Of a stretch of DNA of 64,000 nt, positions 51,956 through 59,736 are shown piece by piece (within the stretch, counting starts at the first letter, position 1; each line of letters begins with the position of its first letter). The position numbers and the translations under genes are program-made. The stretch is from Streptomyces clavifer (GTDB lineage Bacteria; Actinomycetota; Actinomycetes; Streptomycetales; Streptomycetaceae): positions 558,001 through 622,000 of the forward strand of contig BMWJ01000001.1 in the NCBI GenBank assembly GCA_014651175.1. The letters run 5' to 3'. Under the pieces are notes generated by a model. That model saw nothing but the letters and a program-made list of their open reading frames with translations. It was not told the DNA's origin and ran no database searches.

Positions 51956-52477
51956 GATCGGAATCCTCCGGCAGTGAGGGAACGCTGGGCAGATGGTTAC
52001 GCACGCATCTTCGAGTGCTGCCACTCTGTGTGATTAGGGCATCTTGCCATTCGGACTAGCCCAATCAGGGGCCACGGCATGTCAAAATCGGGTAACGGGC
52101 GACCCCCGATCCCCAACGGGCCGGTACTGCAAGGCCGGACCATCTGTTGGAACTCGAGCTTTACTCCGGAGAATCTCCGGTGCGCCACGAGTCGCGGCCG
52201 ACCTTTATGTCTCTTAGTGGACTTGTCCGAATATTCAGCTATGAGTCATGTCACCGCGTCGATATGGACTCGTCCGGGGCACAGTCCGTCGGGTAAAAAA
52301 GACCTTTACACCCCTCATCAGGGGCTCAGGGCGCGTGTGCGGCGCGCCCGCGCGTACGTACATCCCCTGCCGGGCGGGCCAACCTGCCCAGTGCCGGGAA
52401 CGTACGCGGTGCCCGCCCACCCCTCCTCAACCAGGAGTGGCCACCCTCAAACGATGAAGACTTAAGGGGTCAACACA
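51956..52477. other. Divergent regulatory region, ABC operon / malic enzyme
   Basis: 522 bases between divergent genes. On the minus strand TTTTGACATG (near 52079-52088) could be a -35 for the ABC operon. On the plus side an A-run (52294-52300) and a short inverted repeat CCCCT-CATC-AGGGG (52311-52324) lie about 150 bases before malic enzyme. No convincing gene or known operator. Confidence 0.4.
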
Positions 52478-53713
52478 ATGGCAGCGGAGATCGTCAATCC
52501 TCGCAGCGACAGCAAGACGCACGGTGCGGCCGGTGCGGACGGCATCAGCGGTGCGGAAGAGCCCTTCGATCCGGCCTTCGCCCTCCACCGCGGCGGGAAG
52601 ATGGCCGTGCAGGCCACCGTCCCGATCCGCGACAAGGACGACCTGTCCCTCGCGTACACGCCCGGCGTGGCCAAGGTGTGCAGTGCCATCGCCGAGAATC
52701 CCGAGCTGGTCCACGACTACACCTGGAAGTCGCAGGTCGTCGCGGTCGTCACGGACGGCACCGCCGTGCTCGGTTTGGGGGACATCGGTCCCGAGGCGTC
52801 CCTCCCGGTGATGGAGGGCAAGGCGATCCTCTTCAAGCAGTTCGGCGGAGTCGACGCGGTGCCGATCGCGCTCGCCACGACCGACGTGGACGAGATCATC
52901 GAGACCGTCGTGCGGCTGGCGCCGTCCTTCGGCGGCGTGAACCTGGAGGACATCTCGGCGCCCCGGTGCTTCGAGATCGAGCGACGGCTCCAGGAGCGCC
53001 TCGACATCCCGGTCTTCCACGACGACCAGCACGGAACGGCCGTCGTGACGCTCGCGGCCCTGCGCAACGCCGCGAAGCTGTCCGGCTGCACGCTCGGCGA
53101 TCTGCGCGGTGTCATCTCCGGCGCCGGTGCGGCCGGTGTGGCCATCGCGAAGTTCCTGCTGGAGGCGGGCATCGGAGACGTCGCCGTCGCCGACCGCAAG
53201 GGCATCGTCAGCCGGGACCGGGACGACCTCACGGACGTCAAGCGCGAACTGGCCGAGCTCACGAACAGGGCGGGCATCTCCGGCCCGCTGGAGACGGCTC
53301 TCGCGGGCGCCGACGTCTTCATCGGTGTCTCCGGCGGTACGGTCCCCGAGCCGGCGGTCGCCTCGATGGCGCCCGGCGCGTTCGTCTTCGCCATGGCCAA
53401 CCCGAACCCCGAGGTCCACCCCGATGTCGCGCACAAGTACGCGGCCGTCGTGGCGACCGGGCGGTCGGACTACCCGAACCAGATCAACAACGTGCTGGCG
53501 TTCCCCGGCATCTTCGCCGGTGCGCTGCAGGTCCGGGCCTCCCGGATCACCGAGGGCATGAAGATCGCCGCGGCGAACGCGCTGGCCGACGTCGTCGGGG
53601 ACGAACTGGCCGCGGACTACGTGATCCCGTCGCCGTTCGACGAGCGGGTCGCTCCGGCGGTCACCGCCGCGGTGGCCGCCGCCGCGCGGGCCGAGGGCGT
53701 GGCACGGCGCTGA
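52478..53713 (+). CDS. NAD(P)-dependent malic enzyme
   Basis: 411 residues, the short bacterial malic enzyme form. Malic domain: SLAYTPGVAKVCSAI (Tyr near 50), VTDGTAVLGLGDIGP (metal and malate site), ILFKQFGGVDAVPI, and the Asp cluster PVFHDDQHGTAVV (about 182-194). NAD domain: GVISGAGAAGVAIAKFLL (about 211-228) and FAMANPNPE. Decarboxylates malate to pyruvate, feeding acetyl-CoA and NAD(P)H. Which cofactor is used cannot be settled by eye. AAGGGG lies 9 bases before the ATG. Confidence 0.94.
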   Translation: MAAEIVNPRSDSKTHGAAGADGISGAEEPFDPAFALHRGGKMAVQATVPIRDKDDLSLAYTPGVAKVCSAIAENPELVHDYTWKSQVVAVVTDGTAVLGLGDIGPEASLPVMEGKAILFKQFGGVDAVPIALATTDVDEIIETVVRLAPSFGGVNLEDISAPRCFEIERRLQERLDIPVFHDDQHGTAVVTLAALRNAAKLSGCTLGDLRGVISGAGAAGVAIAKFLLEAGIGDVAVADRKGIVSRDRDDLTDVKRELAELTNRAGISGPLETALAGADVFIGVSGGTVPEPAVASMAPGAFVFAMANPNPEVHPDVAHKYAAVVATGRSDYPNQINNVLAFPGIFAGALQVRASRITEGMKIAAANALADVVGDELAADYVIPSPFDERVAPAVTAAVAAAARAEGVARR

Positions 53714-53906
53714 TGCCGTGAGGTGGGGGCGGGACGGGGTCGGCAGGTCCGCGGTGCGGAGCCGAACCCCCGGCCCGCCCCTTTCCTCTGCCCGGGCTCC
53801 GCTCGGGCCTCGGCCGCCGTCGGCCCACTTCCCTCGAGGACGCTGGGGTGTGTGTCACACCACCGGACGGTTACGTCACGGGGCGTCACGGCCTATCGTC
53901 ATGGCC

Positions 53907-54872
53907 ATGTTCGCCGCCTACGCCGCACGCATCGACCGTGACCAGCCCCTCGACGGCCTCGAGCTGGGCGAGCGTCCCGCACCCGGGGCGCGACCCGGCT
54001 GGACCACCGTCCGGGTCAGGGCCGCGTCGCTCAATCACCACGACCTCTGGTCCCTGCGCGGTGTGGGCCTCGGTGAGGACAAGCTGCCCATGATCCTCGG
54101 GTGCGACGCCTCGGGGATCGACCAGGACGGCAACGAGGTCGTCCTGCACTCCGTCATCGGGCAGACGGGGCACGGTGTCGGCCCGGACGAGCCGCGTTCC
54201 ATCCTCACCGAGCGCTATCAGGGCACCTTCGCCGAGCAGGTCACCGTTCCCAGCTGGAATGTGCTGCCCAAGCCGAAGGAGCTCACCTTCGAGCAGGCCG
54301 CCTGCCTGCCGACCGCCTGGCTCACTGCGTACCGGATGCTGTTCACCAACGCGGGAGTGCGCCCCGGCGACTCGGTCCTCGTACAGGGGGCAGGCGGTGG
54401 TGTCGCGACCGCCGCGATCGTGCTCGGCAAGGCCGCCGGGCTCAGGATGTTCGCGACGAGCCGGGACGAGGCCAAGCGGAAGCGGGCGGTCGAACTGGGT
54501 GCCGTCGAGGCGTACGAGCCCGGGGCGAGGCTGCCGCAGCGCGTCGATGCCGTGATCGAGACCGTCGGGGCCGCCACCTGGTCCCATTCGGTGAAGTCGC
54601 TGCGGCCCGGAGGCACGCTGGTGATCTCGGGGGCCACCAGCGGTGACCGCCCCGCGCACGCCGAACTGACCCGGATCTTCTTCCTGGAGCTCAAGGTCGT
54701 CGGCTCCACCATGGGCTCCAGGGACGAGCTGGAGGATCTGCTGTCGTTCTGTGCGGCCACCGGTGTGCGGCCCGTCATCGACGAGACGCTGCCGCTGGAC
54801 CGGGCCCGCGAAGGGTTCGAACGGCTCGCCGCCGGCGACCTCTTCGGGAAGATCGTGCTCACCGTCTCGTGA
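53907..54872 (+). CDS. Zinc-binding-dehydrogenase-family (MDR) oxidoreductase
   Basis: 321 residues from ATG 53907 (ATG 53901 also in frame). A -10-like TATCGT at 53894-53899 stands 7 bases before the A of ATG 53907, suggesting a leaderless mRNA. MDR fold: GroES-like N-terminal part (RVRAASLNHHDLWSLRG; ILGCDASGID) and Rossmann motif VLVQGAGGGVATAAIVLGKA (about 153-172). The structural-zinc Cys cluster is absent, as in quinone-reductase-like members. Substrate unknown. The stop overlaps the next gene by GTGA. Confidence 0.88.
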   Translation: MFAAYAARIDRDQPLDGLELGERPAPGARPGWTTVRVRAASLNHHDLWSLRGVGLGEDKLPMILGCDASGIDQDGNEVVLHSVIGQTGHGVGPDEPRSILTERYQGTFAEQVTVPSWNVLPKPKELTFEQAACLPTAWLTAYRMLFTNAGVRPGDSVLVQGAGGGVATAAIVLGKAAGLRMFATSRDEAKRKRAVELGAVEAYEPGARLPQRVDAVIETVGAATWSHSVKSLRPGGTLVISGATSGDRPAHAELTRIFFLELKVVGSTMGSRDELEDLLSFCAATGVRPVIDETLPLDRAREGFERLAAGDLFGKIVLTVS

Positions 54873-55414
54873 CGACGGTGCCGGACCTGCGGACACCGGA
54901 AGGACTGACGCTGCGTCCCTGGCGGCCGTCCGACGCCCCCGCGGTGCTCCGCGCCTTCGCGTCGGCCGAGATGGCACGCCAGGCGGGGCGCCCGGTCACG
55001 AACCGGGCCGAGGCGCTGGAGTGGATCGCCGAACGGGAGAGCGCGCGAACGGCCGGCACCGGGCACGCGCGGGCCGTCGTCCGGGAAGGTGCGGTGCTCG
55101 GCTGCGTGGCCGTCACCGCGGTGAACCACGTCCACGACACCGGCTGGATCTCGTACTGGACCGTCGAGGCGGCGCGCGGCACGGGCGTCGCGGCTGCGGC
55201 GGTACGGGCACTGTCCCGCTGGGCCTTCGACGATCTGGGGCTGTACCGGCTGGAGCTGGGACATCGGACGAACAATCCGGCGTCCTGCGCGGTCGCCCGA
55301 CGGGCCGGGTTCGCCGTGGAGGGCATCGAGCGGGCGAAGCTCCGTTACGGGGAGGTGCGGTACGACGTCGAGCGCCATGCCCGTCTGGCCACCGATCCTG
55401 TCAACATCGGTTGA
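54869..55414 (+). CDS. GNAT acetyltransferase, RimJ/RimL type
   Basis: 181 residues from GTG 54869, overlapping the MDR gene. Acetyltransf_3-type domain: LTLRPWRPSDAPAVLRAF at the N-terminus, TGWISYWTVEAARGTGVAAAAVRAL (acetyl-CoA loop, about 88-112), YRLELGHRTNNPASCAVARRAGF. Typical of RimJ/RimL N-terminal or antibiotic acetyltransferases; acceptor unknown. It ends just ahead of a promoter with nested inverted repeats. Confidence 0.86.
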   Translation: MTTVPDLRTPEGLTLRPWRPSDAPAVLRAFASAEMARQAGRPVTNRAEALEWIAERESARTAGTGHARAVVREGAVLGCVAVTAVNHVHDTGWISYWTVEAARGTGVAAAAVRALSRWAFDDLGLYRLELGHRTNNPASCAVARRAGFAVEGIERAKLRYGEVRYDVERHARLATDPVNIG

Positions 55415-55444
55415 CGCGTGTCGAGTGTCAACGTAGATTGACAC
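55400..55444 (+). promoter_or_regulatory. Promoter with two TGTCAA/TTGACA palindromes for the HTH gene
   Basis: -35 TTGACG (55411-55416), 17-base spacer, -10 TAGATT (55434-55439). Two inverted repeats overlie it: GTCAAC-ATCG-GTTGAC (55400-55415) and GTGTCAA-CGTAGA-TTGACAC (55425-55444). Transcription would begin near 55446. Confidence 0.75.
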
Positions 55445-55445
55445 C

Positions 55446-55655
55446 ACGACCGAAGCGACGGATCTTGCCGCACGTGCCGGTGACCGTGACCCGCGTGTCG
55501 GGCTGCGGGCCGTTGCCGCGCTGCGGCGGCTGCTGGAACAACTCGAAGCCGTACAGGTCAGGAGCGCCCGCGCCCAGGGATGGTCCTGGCAGGAGATCGC
55601 TGCCGAGCTGGGTGTCAGCCGGCAGGCCGTGCACAAGAAGTACGGGAGGCATTGA
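55446..55655 (+). CDS. Small helix-turn-helix protein with apparent ACG start, leaderless
   Basis: 69 residues if read from ACG 55446 (M/T-TEATDLAARAGDRD). The frame is closed upstream by TAG at 55434 and contains no ATG, GTG or TTG until its last codons; ATT 55437 is the only other upstream option. The C-terminal half is a clear helix-turn-helix (WSWQEIAAELGVSRQAVHKKYG), of a kind widely found just before Clp-N genes. ACG lies exactly 7 bases after the -10 element, fitting a leaderless message. Stop and next start overlap (TGATG). It may bind the two palindromes in its own promoter. A sequencing error ATG-to-ACG is the main alternative. Confidence 0.75.
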   Translation, partial: TTEATDLAARAGDRDPRVGLRAVAALRRLLEQLEAVQVRSARAQGWSWQEIAAELGVSRQAVHKKYGRH

Positions 55656-56227
55656 TGTTCGAGCGATTCACGAAGGGCGCCCGGGCTGCCGTGACCGGCG
55701 CGGTGACCCACGCCGAGCGGGCGGGGGCGGACTCGGTGACCGAGGAGCATCTGCTGCTCTCTCTCCTGGACCAGAAGGGCGGTCGGTCCTCCTTCGCGGT
55801 CGTCGCCCTGGGTCTCACCGACCGCCGCGCCTCGATGGAGTCGGCGTTCGCCGAAGCCCGGCGCCGCGGAGGGCTTACCAAGGCGGACGCGGAGGCGCTG
55901 GCCGGCATCGGCATCGACGTCACCGAGATCGTCGCCAAGGTCGAGGGCGCGCACGGTGAGGGAGCACTGGCAGGTGACCGCAGGAGCCGCCGGTGGTGGT
56001 CGGCGCACCGTCCGTTCACTGCCGGAGCGAAGGGCATTCTGGAGAAGTCCCTGCGCGTCGCACTGGGGCGCGGTGACCGTTTCATCGGCGAGGAGCATGT
56101 CCTGCTGGCCCTGACCGCCTGTCCGGGTGTGGTCGCCGATGTGCTCGCGGACCACGGCGCGACGTACGCGACCGTGGAGCGGGCGCTGTACGGAGCCGGG
56201 GGAGAAGGTCAGGCCAGGGCGAGCTGA
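55655..56227 (+). CDS. Clp amino-terminal-domain protein without ATPase
   Basis: 190 residues from ATG 55655, overlapping the HTH gene stop by one base. Two Clp-N repeats: FTKGARAAVTGAVTHAERAGADSVTEEHLLLSLL (about 5-38) and FTAGAKGILEKSLRVALGRGDRFIGEEHVLLALT (about 122-155). No Walker motifs, so it is not a Clp ATPase; it may act as an adaptor or substrate-binding module for ClpC/ClpB. Translational coupling to the HTH protein suggests one regulatory unit. Confidence 0.85.
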   Translation: MFERFTKGARAAVTGAVTHAERAGADSVTEEHLLLSLLDQKGGRSSFAVVALGLTDRRASMESAFAEARRRGGLTKADAEALAGIGIDVTEIVAKVEGAHGEGALAGDRRSRRWWSAHRPFTAGAKGILEKSLRVALGRGDRFIGEEHVLLALTACPGVVADVLADHGATYATVERALYGAGGEGQARAS

Positions 56228-56248
56228 TCGTCAGGCCCGTCCGCGTCC

Positions 56249-56286
56249 GGGGCCGGTTCCGCCCCGGACCGGGCGGAACCGGCCCC
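56249..56286. terminator. Bidirectional terminator, Clp-N / PadR
   Basis: Perfect 16-bp stem GGGGCCGGTTCCGCCC (56249-56264) with 56271-56286, loop CGGACC, between convergent genes. Confidence 0.85.
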
Positions 56287-56364
56287 CGGCCCGTCGGGCC
56301 GCGCGGCCTTCGTTGCCGCAGCCCGCGCGGTCCGGTGGGCCGGGGCCGCACGGGCCGCAGGGCA

Positions 56365-57348
56365 TCAGGGCTTCTTCGGTGGCGTGCTGCCCTCCGCCGC
56401 GTCGTCGGCGCCCCGCAGCAGCCTGTCCATCCGGACCGCGGCCGTGGCCAGGTGCTGCCGGGCCTCCTTCAGCTGGGTCTCGGTGACACCGCGGTCCCGG
56501 GCCGCGTCCCGCACGTCGTCGCGGAAGCGGTCCAGCAAGCGGTCGAGATCGCGGGCCGGGTCGCCCGTGGCTGCTGTGTCGGCGGCCCACTCGACGTCCG
56601 GAGCGGCTGGGTCCGGCCTGGTGTAGGTGGGCCAGCTACCGGTCCTGGCGAAGCCGCCGAGCTGGCCCGTGATCTCGGCCAGCCCTTCCCGCACGCCCGT
56701 GGGCCAGTCACCCCGAGCGAAATGCTCCTGGACCTGACGGGCGGCGTTCTGCATCTGCTCGCGCGCCTTCTCGTGGGCTTCCCGGGCCTGACGACGGGCC
56801 TGCTCCGCGTCCTCGCGGGCACGGCGGGACTCGTCCTTCGCCCGGCGGGCCTGTTCCTTCCACTCCTGCTGGGCCTTGCGGAGCTCCTCCTTCGCCGTAC
56901 GCCACGCGTCGCCGTCCCCCAGGGGGGACTCCCAGCCGCTCTTCCCGCTGCTCCCGTCGTGACGGGACTCGGAGGCCGCGGCCCGCATGTCGCTGCGCAG
57001 CTTGCCCGCAGCGCCGCGTACGTCGTCGCGGATCTCGGCGGCCAGCTCCGAGACCGACTCGCGGATCTCCAGCTCCAGATCGGCGAGCTCACCACTCCTG
57101 CCCGCCAGCTCGGCCCGGCCGGCGTCGGTGATCGAGTAGACCTTGCGGCCGCCCTCGGTGGCGTGGGTGACCAGGCCTTCGGCCTCCAGCTTGGCCAGGC
57201 GGGGGTAGACGGTGCCGGCCGAGGGCGCGTAGAGGCCCTGGAAGCGTTCCTCCAGGAGCCGGATCACCTCGTAGCCGTGGCGCGGGGCCTCGTCCAGCAG
57301 CTTGAGGAGGTACAGGCGGAGGCGTCCATGGGCGAATACGGGAGGCAT
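56365..57348 (-). CDS. PadR-family regulator with long coiled-coil tail
   Basis: 327 residues from ATG 57348. An N-terminal PadR winged helix (about 1-80: RLYLLKLLDEAPRHGYEVIRLL, APSAGTVYPRLAKLEAEGLV) is followed by an unusually long tail. Residues about 125-200 form a highly charged helix rich in Glu/Arg/Ala (EWKEQARRAKDESRRARED) expected to be coiled coil; typical PadR proteins end near 180. Start and upstream DUF4097 stop are one base apart (TGACATG). Likely represses the operon through the ATATATCGCG elements upstream. Confidence 0.88.
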   Translation of the reverse strand: MPPVFAHGRLRLYLLKLLDEAPRHGYEVIRLLEERFQGLYAPSAGTVYPRLAKLEAEGLVTHATEGGRKVYSITDAGRAELAGRSGELADLELEIRESVSELAAEIRDDVRGAAGKLRSDMRAAASESRHDGSSGKSGWESPLGDGDAWRTAKEELRKAQQEWKEQARRAKDESRRAREDAEQARRQAREAHEKAREQMQNAARQVQEHFARGDWPTGVREGLAEITGQLGGFARTGSWPTYTRPDPAAPDVEWAADTAATGDPARDLDRLLDRFRDDVRDAARDRGVTETQLKEARQHLATAAVRMDRLLRGADDAAEGSTPPKKP

Positions 57349-57349
57349 G

Positions 57350-58207
57350 TCAGAGCACCTTTCCGGTCGGCTCGGCGGCGTGCGGGGCATCCTCGGCCGG
57401 TGGCCGGCGCAGGAGCGCGATCGAGCCGGAGACGGTCGTCGCCCTCAGCTTCCCCGTGCCCGCGCCGAGCGTGCCCGTGATCTTCTTCGCGCCCCACTGG
57501 CCGCCGACACGCAGATCCTCGAAGGCGTTGGAGACGGCGCCACTCGCGGTGTTCGCCTCGACCTTCGCGTCGGCAGGGTGCGGCAGCCGGATGGCGATCT
57601 CGCCGGAGACCGTCGTCAGCCGGATGTCGGTCGGCTTGGGAGAGGTGTCGAGGTCCAGCACCATGTGGCCGCTGACGGACTCCGCGCGCACCGACGTGCC
57701 CGCACCCTCGACGACCGTCAGGTCGCCCGAGACCGACTGGAAGTGGAGGGCGCCGGTGACGGCCTGGGCCTCCAGGCTTCCTGCGACGGTCTCCGCGCGG
57801 ACCACGCCCGAGAGCCCCACCAGAGTGGTGTCACCCGTGATGCCGCGCAGTTCCGTCCGCCCCTGGATCCCCGAGACGACGGCGCCGGCGCCGATCACGC
57901 CGACCTCCACCGCGGAACCGGCGGGCACGGAGAGCGAGACGACCGCGCTCCGGCGTGCACTCTTGCGGTCGAGCCAGGTGAGGAAACCGTTCCAGGGGAG
58001 ATCCTCGTAGGCGACGGTGAGGGTGCCGTCCCGCTGGGTCACGATCAGCGGCGGGCCCGTGACGTCGGAGACCTCCAGCCGGGCGCTCGCCTCATCGGTA
58101 CCGACGACGTTGACCGTGCCGTTGACGATGCGCACGTTGAGCGATGTCACGGGTGCATCGAAGGTGAGCTTCCGGGGCTCGGCGACGGTCCATGTGGACT
58201 CGGACAT
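57350..58207 (-). CDS. DUF4097 beta-helix-like protein
   Basis: 285 residues from ATG 58207 with GGAGG 9 bases upstream. Repeating short beta strands (RTELRGITGDTTLVGLSG; LEAQAVTGALHFQSVSG; VRAESVSGHMVLDLD; TTVSGEIAIRLP) form the DUF4097/DUF4098 right-handed beta-solenoid seen in putative adhesin-like proteins. No signal peptide, so it is probably intracellular. First gene of the DUF4097-PadR operon. Function unknown. Confidence 0.87.
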   Translation of the reverse strand: MSESTWTVAEPRKLTFDAPVTSLNVRIVNGTVNVVGTDEASARLEVSDVTGPPLIVTQRDGTLTVAYEDLPWNGFLTWLDRKSARRSAVVSLSVPAGSAVEVGVIGAGAVVSGIQGRTELRGITGDTTLVGLSGVVRAETVAGSLEAQAVTGALHFQSVSGDLTVVEGAGTSVRAESVSGHMVLDLDTSPKPTDIRLTTVSGEIAIRLPHPADAKVEANTASGAVSNAFEDLRVGGQWGAKKITGTLGAGTGKLRATTVSGSIALLRRPPAEDAPHAAEPTGKVL

Positions 58208-58242
58208 GCGATCTGACCTCCGCGACAGCATGGGCACGACGC

Positions 58243-58276
58243 AATATATCGCGTCTCGTAAGAACACGATATATCG
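58243..58276. promoter_or_regulatory. Candidate PadR operator
   Basis: Two direct copies of ATATATCGCG-type sequence (58243-58253 and 58269-58278); the second forms the palindrome CGATATATCG (58267-58276). AT-rich against a GC-rich background, 36-70 bases upstream of the DUF4097 start. Confidence 0.7.
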
Positions 58277-58364
58277 CGGATTGGGGAAGTCAAGGGGAAT
58301 CCGGGAGGGGGTGTAAGTGGTGGGAGGCGGTCATACGGTGATGAATTGCCCTAGCGTGTGCAGC

Positions 58365-59249
58365 ATGACCGCTGCATCCGTGGGTGCTCTGCTGCTGTGC
58401 CGGGCCGACCCCGAGACCGTACGGCCCGTGGCCCGTCTACTGCAGGAGCGCATGCTGCTGACCCCGGCCGGGGACGGCTGGAGTGCCCTCGTCCCCGATC
58501 GGAAGCCCTGGCGTCATGACGGCCACGACGGCAACGGCGGTGCGGGCCACGGCAGCGGCGGGCCGGGCCACACGGGCGCCGAGCCCGTCGACCGGGTCCT
58601 CGGCGGCTGGGCCACCGCGCTCGCGGTGGGGTCCACCTGGCCGGTGCTCGCGCTCTGGTGGGACGGCGAGCGGTCCGGCTTCACCCTCGCCGCGGGCTTC
58701 CGCCGCCCGGTCGGCTACATCTGGCTGGCGGACGGCACCCCGGCGGGCGAGGACGAGGCCATGCGTACGTTCGCCGCCCGGCTGGGCCTCGACCCGGTCC
58801 TCGACCTCCAGGCACTGGAGGCCCTCACCCAGCAGGACCCGGAAGCGGACGCCGACGCGCGGCTGCGCGGTCTGCTCGCCGTCCTCACACGGGCCGGGGT
58901 GTCCATGCCGCCCGGCCTCACCCCGGGCGAACCGGCCGACCGGCTCCGCGCGGCCGCCGGGGCGCACCGGGAAGCGGAGGTGATCGAGTGGGCCGGCTGG
59001 CGCGACGCCGTACGGGTGGAGCTCGATGCCGTGGAGAGCGGCAGCCTCGGCCCCTGGATCATCGGCCCGCGGGCCCGGGCGGTCGCAGCCGTACAGGTCG
59101 CCGCCGGGCTGCCGCTCGCCCTGTGGGGTGCCCGCAGGCGCAGCGGGGGCTGGATCGCGGCGGGGCTGGTCCTGCTGGCGCAGGGTGCCCTGGGGTTCGC
59201 GTACAACCGGTTCAGGCACGAAGCGGGTGACGCGGGGGGCGGGCGGTGA
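58365..59249 (+). CDS. Hypothetical protein with C-terminal membrane helix
   Basis: 294 residues from ATG 58365, 7 bases after a -10-like TAGCGT (58352-58357), so probably leaderless. The N-terminal part contains a Gly/His-rich loop (HDGHDGNGGAGHGSGG, about 47-62), and a C-terminal hydrophobic helix (GGWIAAGLVLLAQGALGFAYN, about 264-283) would anchor it. I know of similar streptomycete hypotheticals but no function. Its stop abuts the opposing gene's stop without a gap. Confidence 0.75.
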   Translation: MTAASVGALLLCRADPETVRPVARLLQERMLLTPAGDGWSALVPDRKPWRHDGHDGNGGAGHGSGGPGHTGAEPVDRVLGGWATALAVGSTWPVLALWWDGERSGFTLAAGFRRPVGYIWLADGTPAGEDEAMRTFAARLGLDPVLDLQALEALTQQDPEADADARLRGLLAVLTRAGVSMPPGLTPGEPADRLRAAAGAHREAEVIEWAGWRDAVRVELDAVESGSLGPWIIGPRARAVAAVQVAAGLPLALWGARRRSGGWIAAGLVLLAQGALGFAYNRFRHEAGDAGGGR

Positions 59250-59432
59250 CTACTCGTCCTCGTCCTCGTCGTCCAGCCGGGCCAGCCAGGTCGCCAGCCG
59301 CTCGACCGGTACCTCGAAGTCGGGGTTGAGGTCGACGAACGTACGCAGCTGCTCGGCGAGCCACTCGAAGGTGACCTCCTCCTCGCCGCGCCGCTTCTCC
59401 AGTTCCTCGATACCACGGTCCGTGAAATACAT
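59250..59432 (-). CDS. Small acidic protein, DUF6104-like
   Basis: 60 residues: MYFTDRGIEELEKRRGEEEV..., helical, with an acidic tail DDEDEDE. It fits the short actinobacterial DUF6104 family as I recall it. The TAG stop (59250-59252) directly abuts the TGA of the convergent gene. Shine-Dalgarno weak. Function unknown. Confidence 0.78.
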   Translation of the reverse strand: MYFTDRGIEELEKRRGEEEVTFEWLAEQLRTFVDLNPDFEVPVERLATWLARLDDEDEDE

Positions 59433-59670
59433 GCCTGTGCTCGCTCCGGGTGGGGACGTCGGTTGCTCCCGCCAGGGTATGCCGTGCGCCGGGGCGTTCG
59501 TCCGTGGCCTCCGGGGCGGGCCACCGGAAACCGGGCGCGCATGCGGTGTCGGGCTTCATCAGCCTCCACCGTCGCCTGTACATCGCTTCCGCACAGGCGC
59601 GACAGGCCGTTCCGGGGCTTCGGGCGGCGGATGATCCGCCCGCGCATGACGGGGGAGACGCCCCGCGACG
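59433..59670. other. Gene-free stretch
   Basis: About 240 bases between the DUF6104-like gene and the kgd terminator. I see no convincing gene, promoter or repeat. Confidence 0.4.
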
Positions 59671-59720
59671 CCGGAGGGCCCGGTCCCGCGAGATTCGACT
59701 CGCGGGACCGGGCCCTCCGG
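59671..59720 (-). terminator. Terminator of kgd
   Basis: 22-bp perfect stem (59671-59692 with 59699-59720, core GAGGGCCCGGTCCCGCGAG) and loop ATTCGA, 16 bases past the kgd stop. The strongest hairpin in the window. Confidence 0.92.
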
Positions 59721-59736
59721 TGCGTACAACGGCTGA

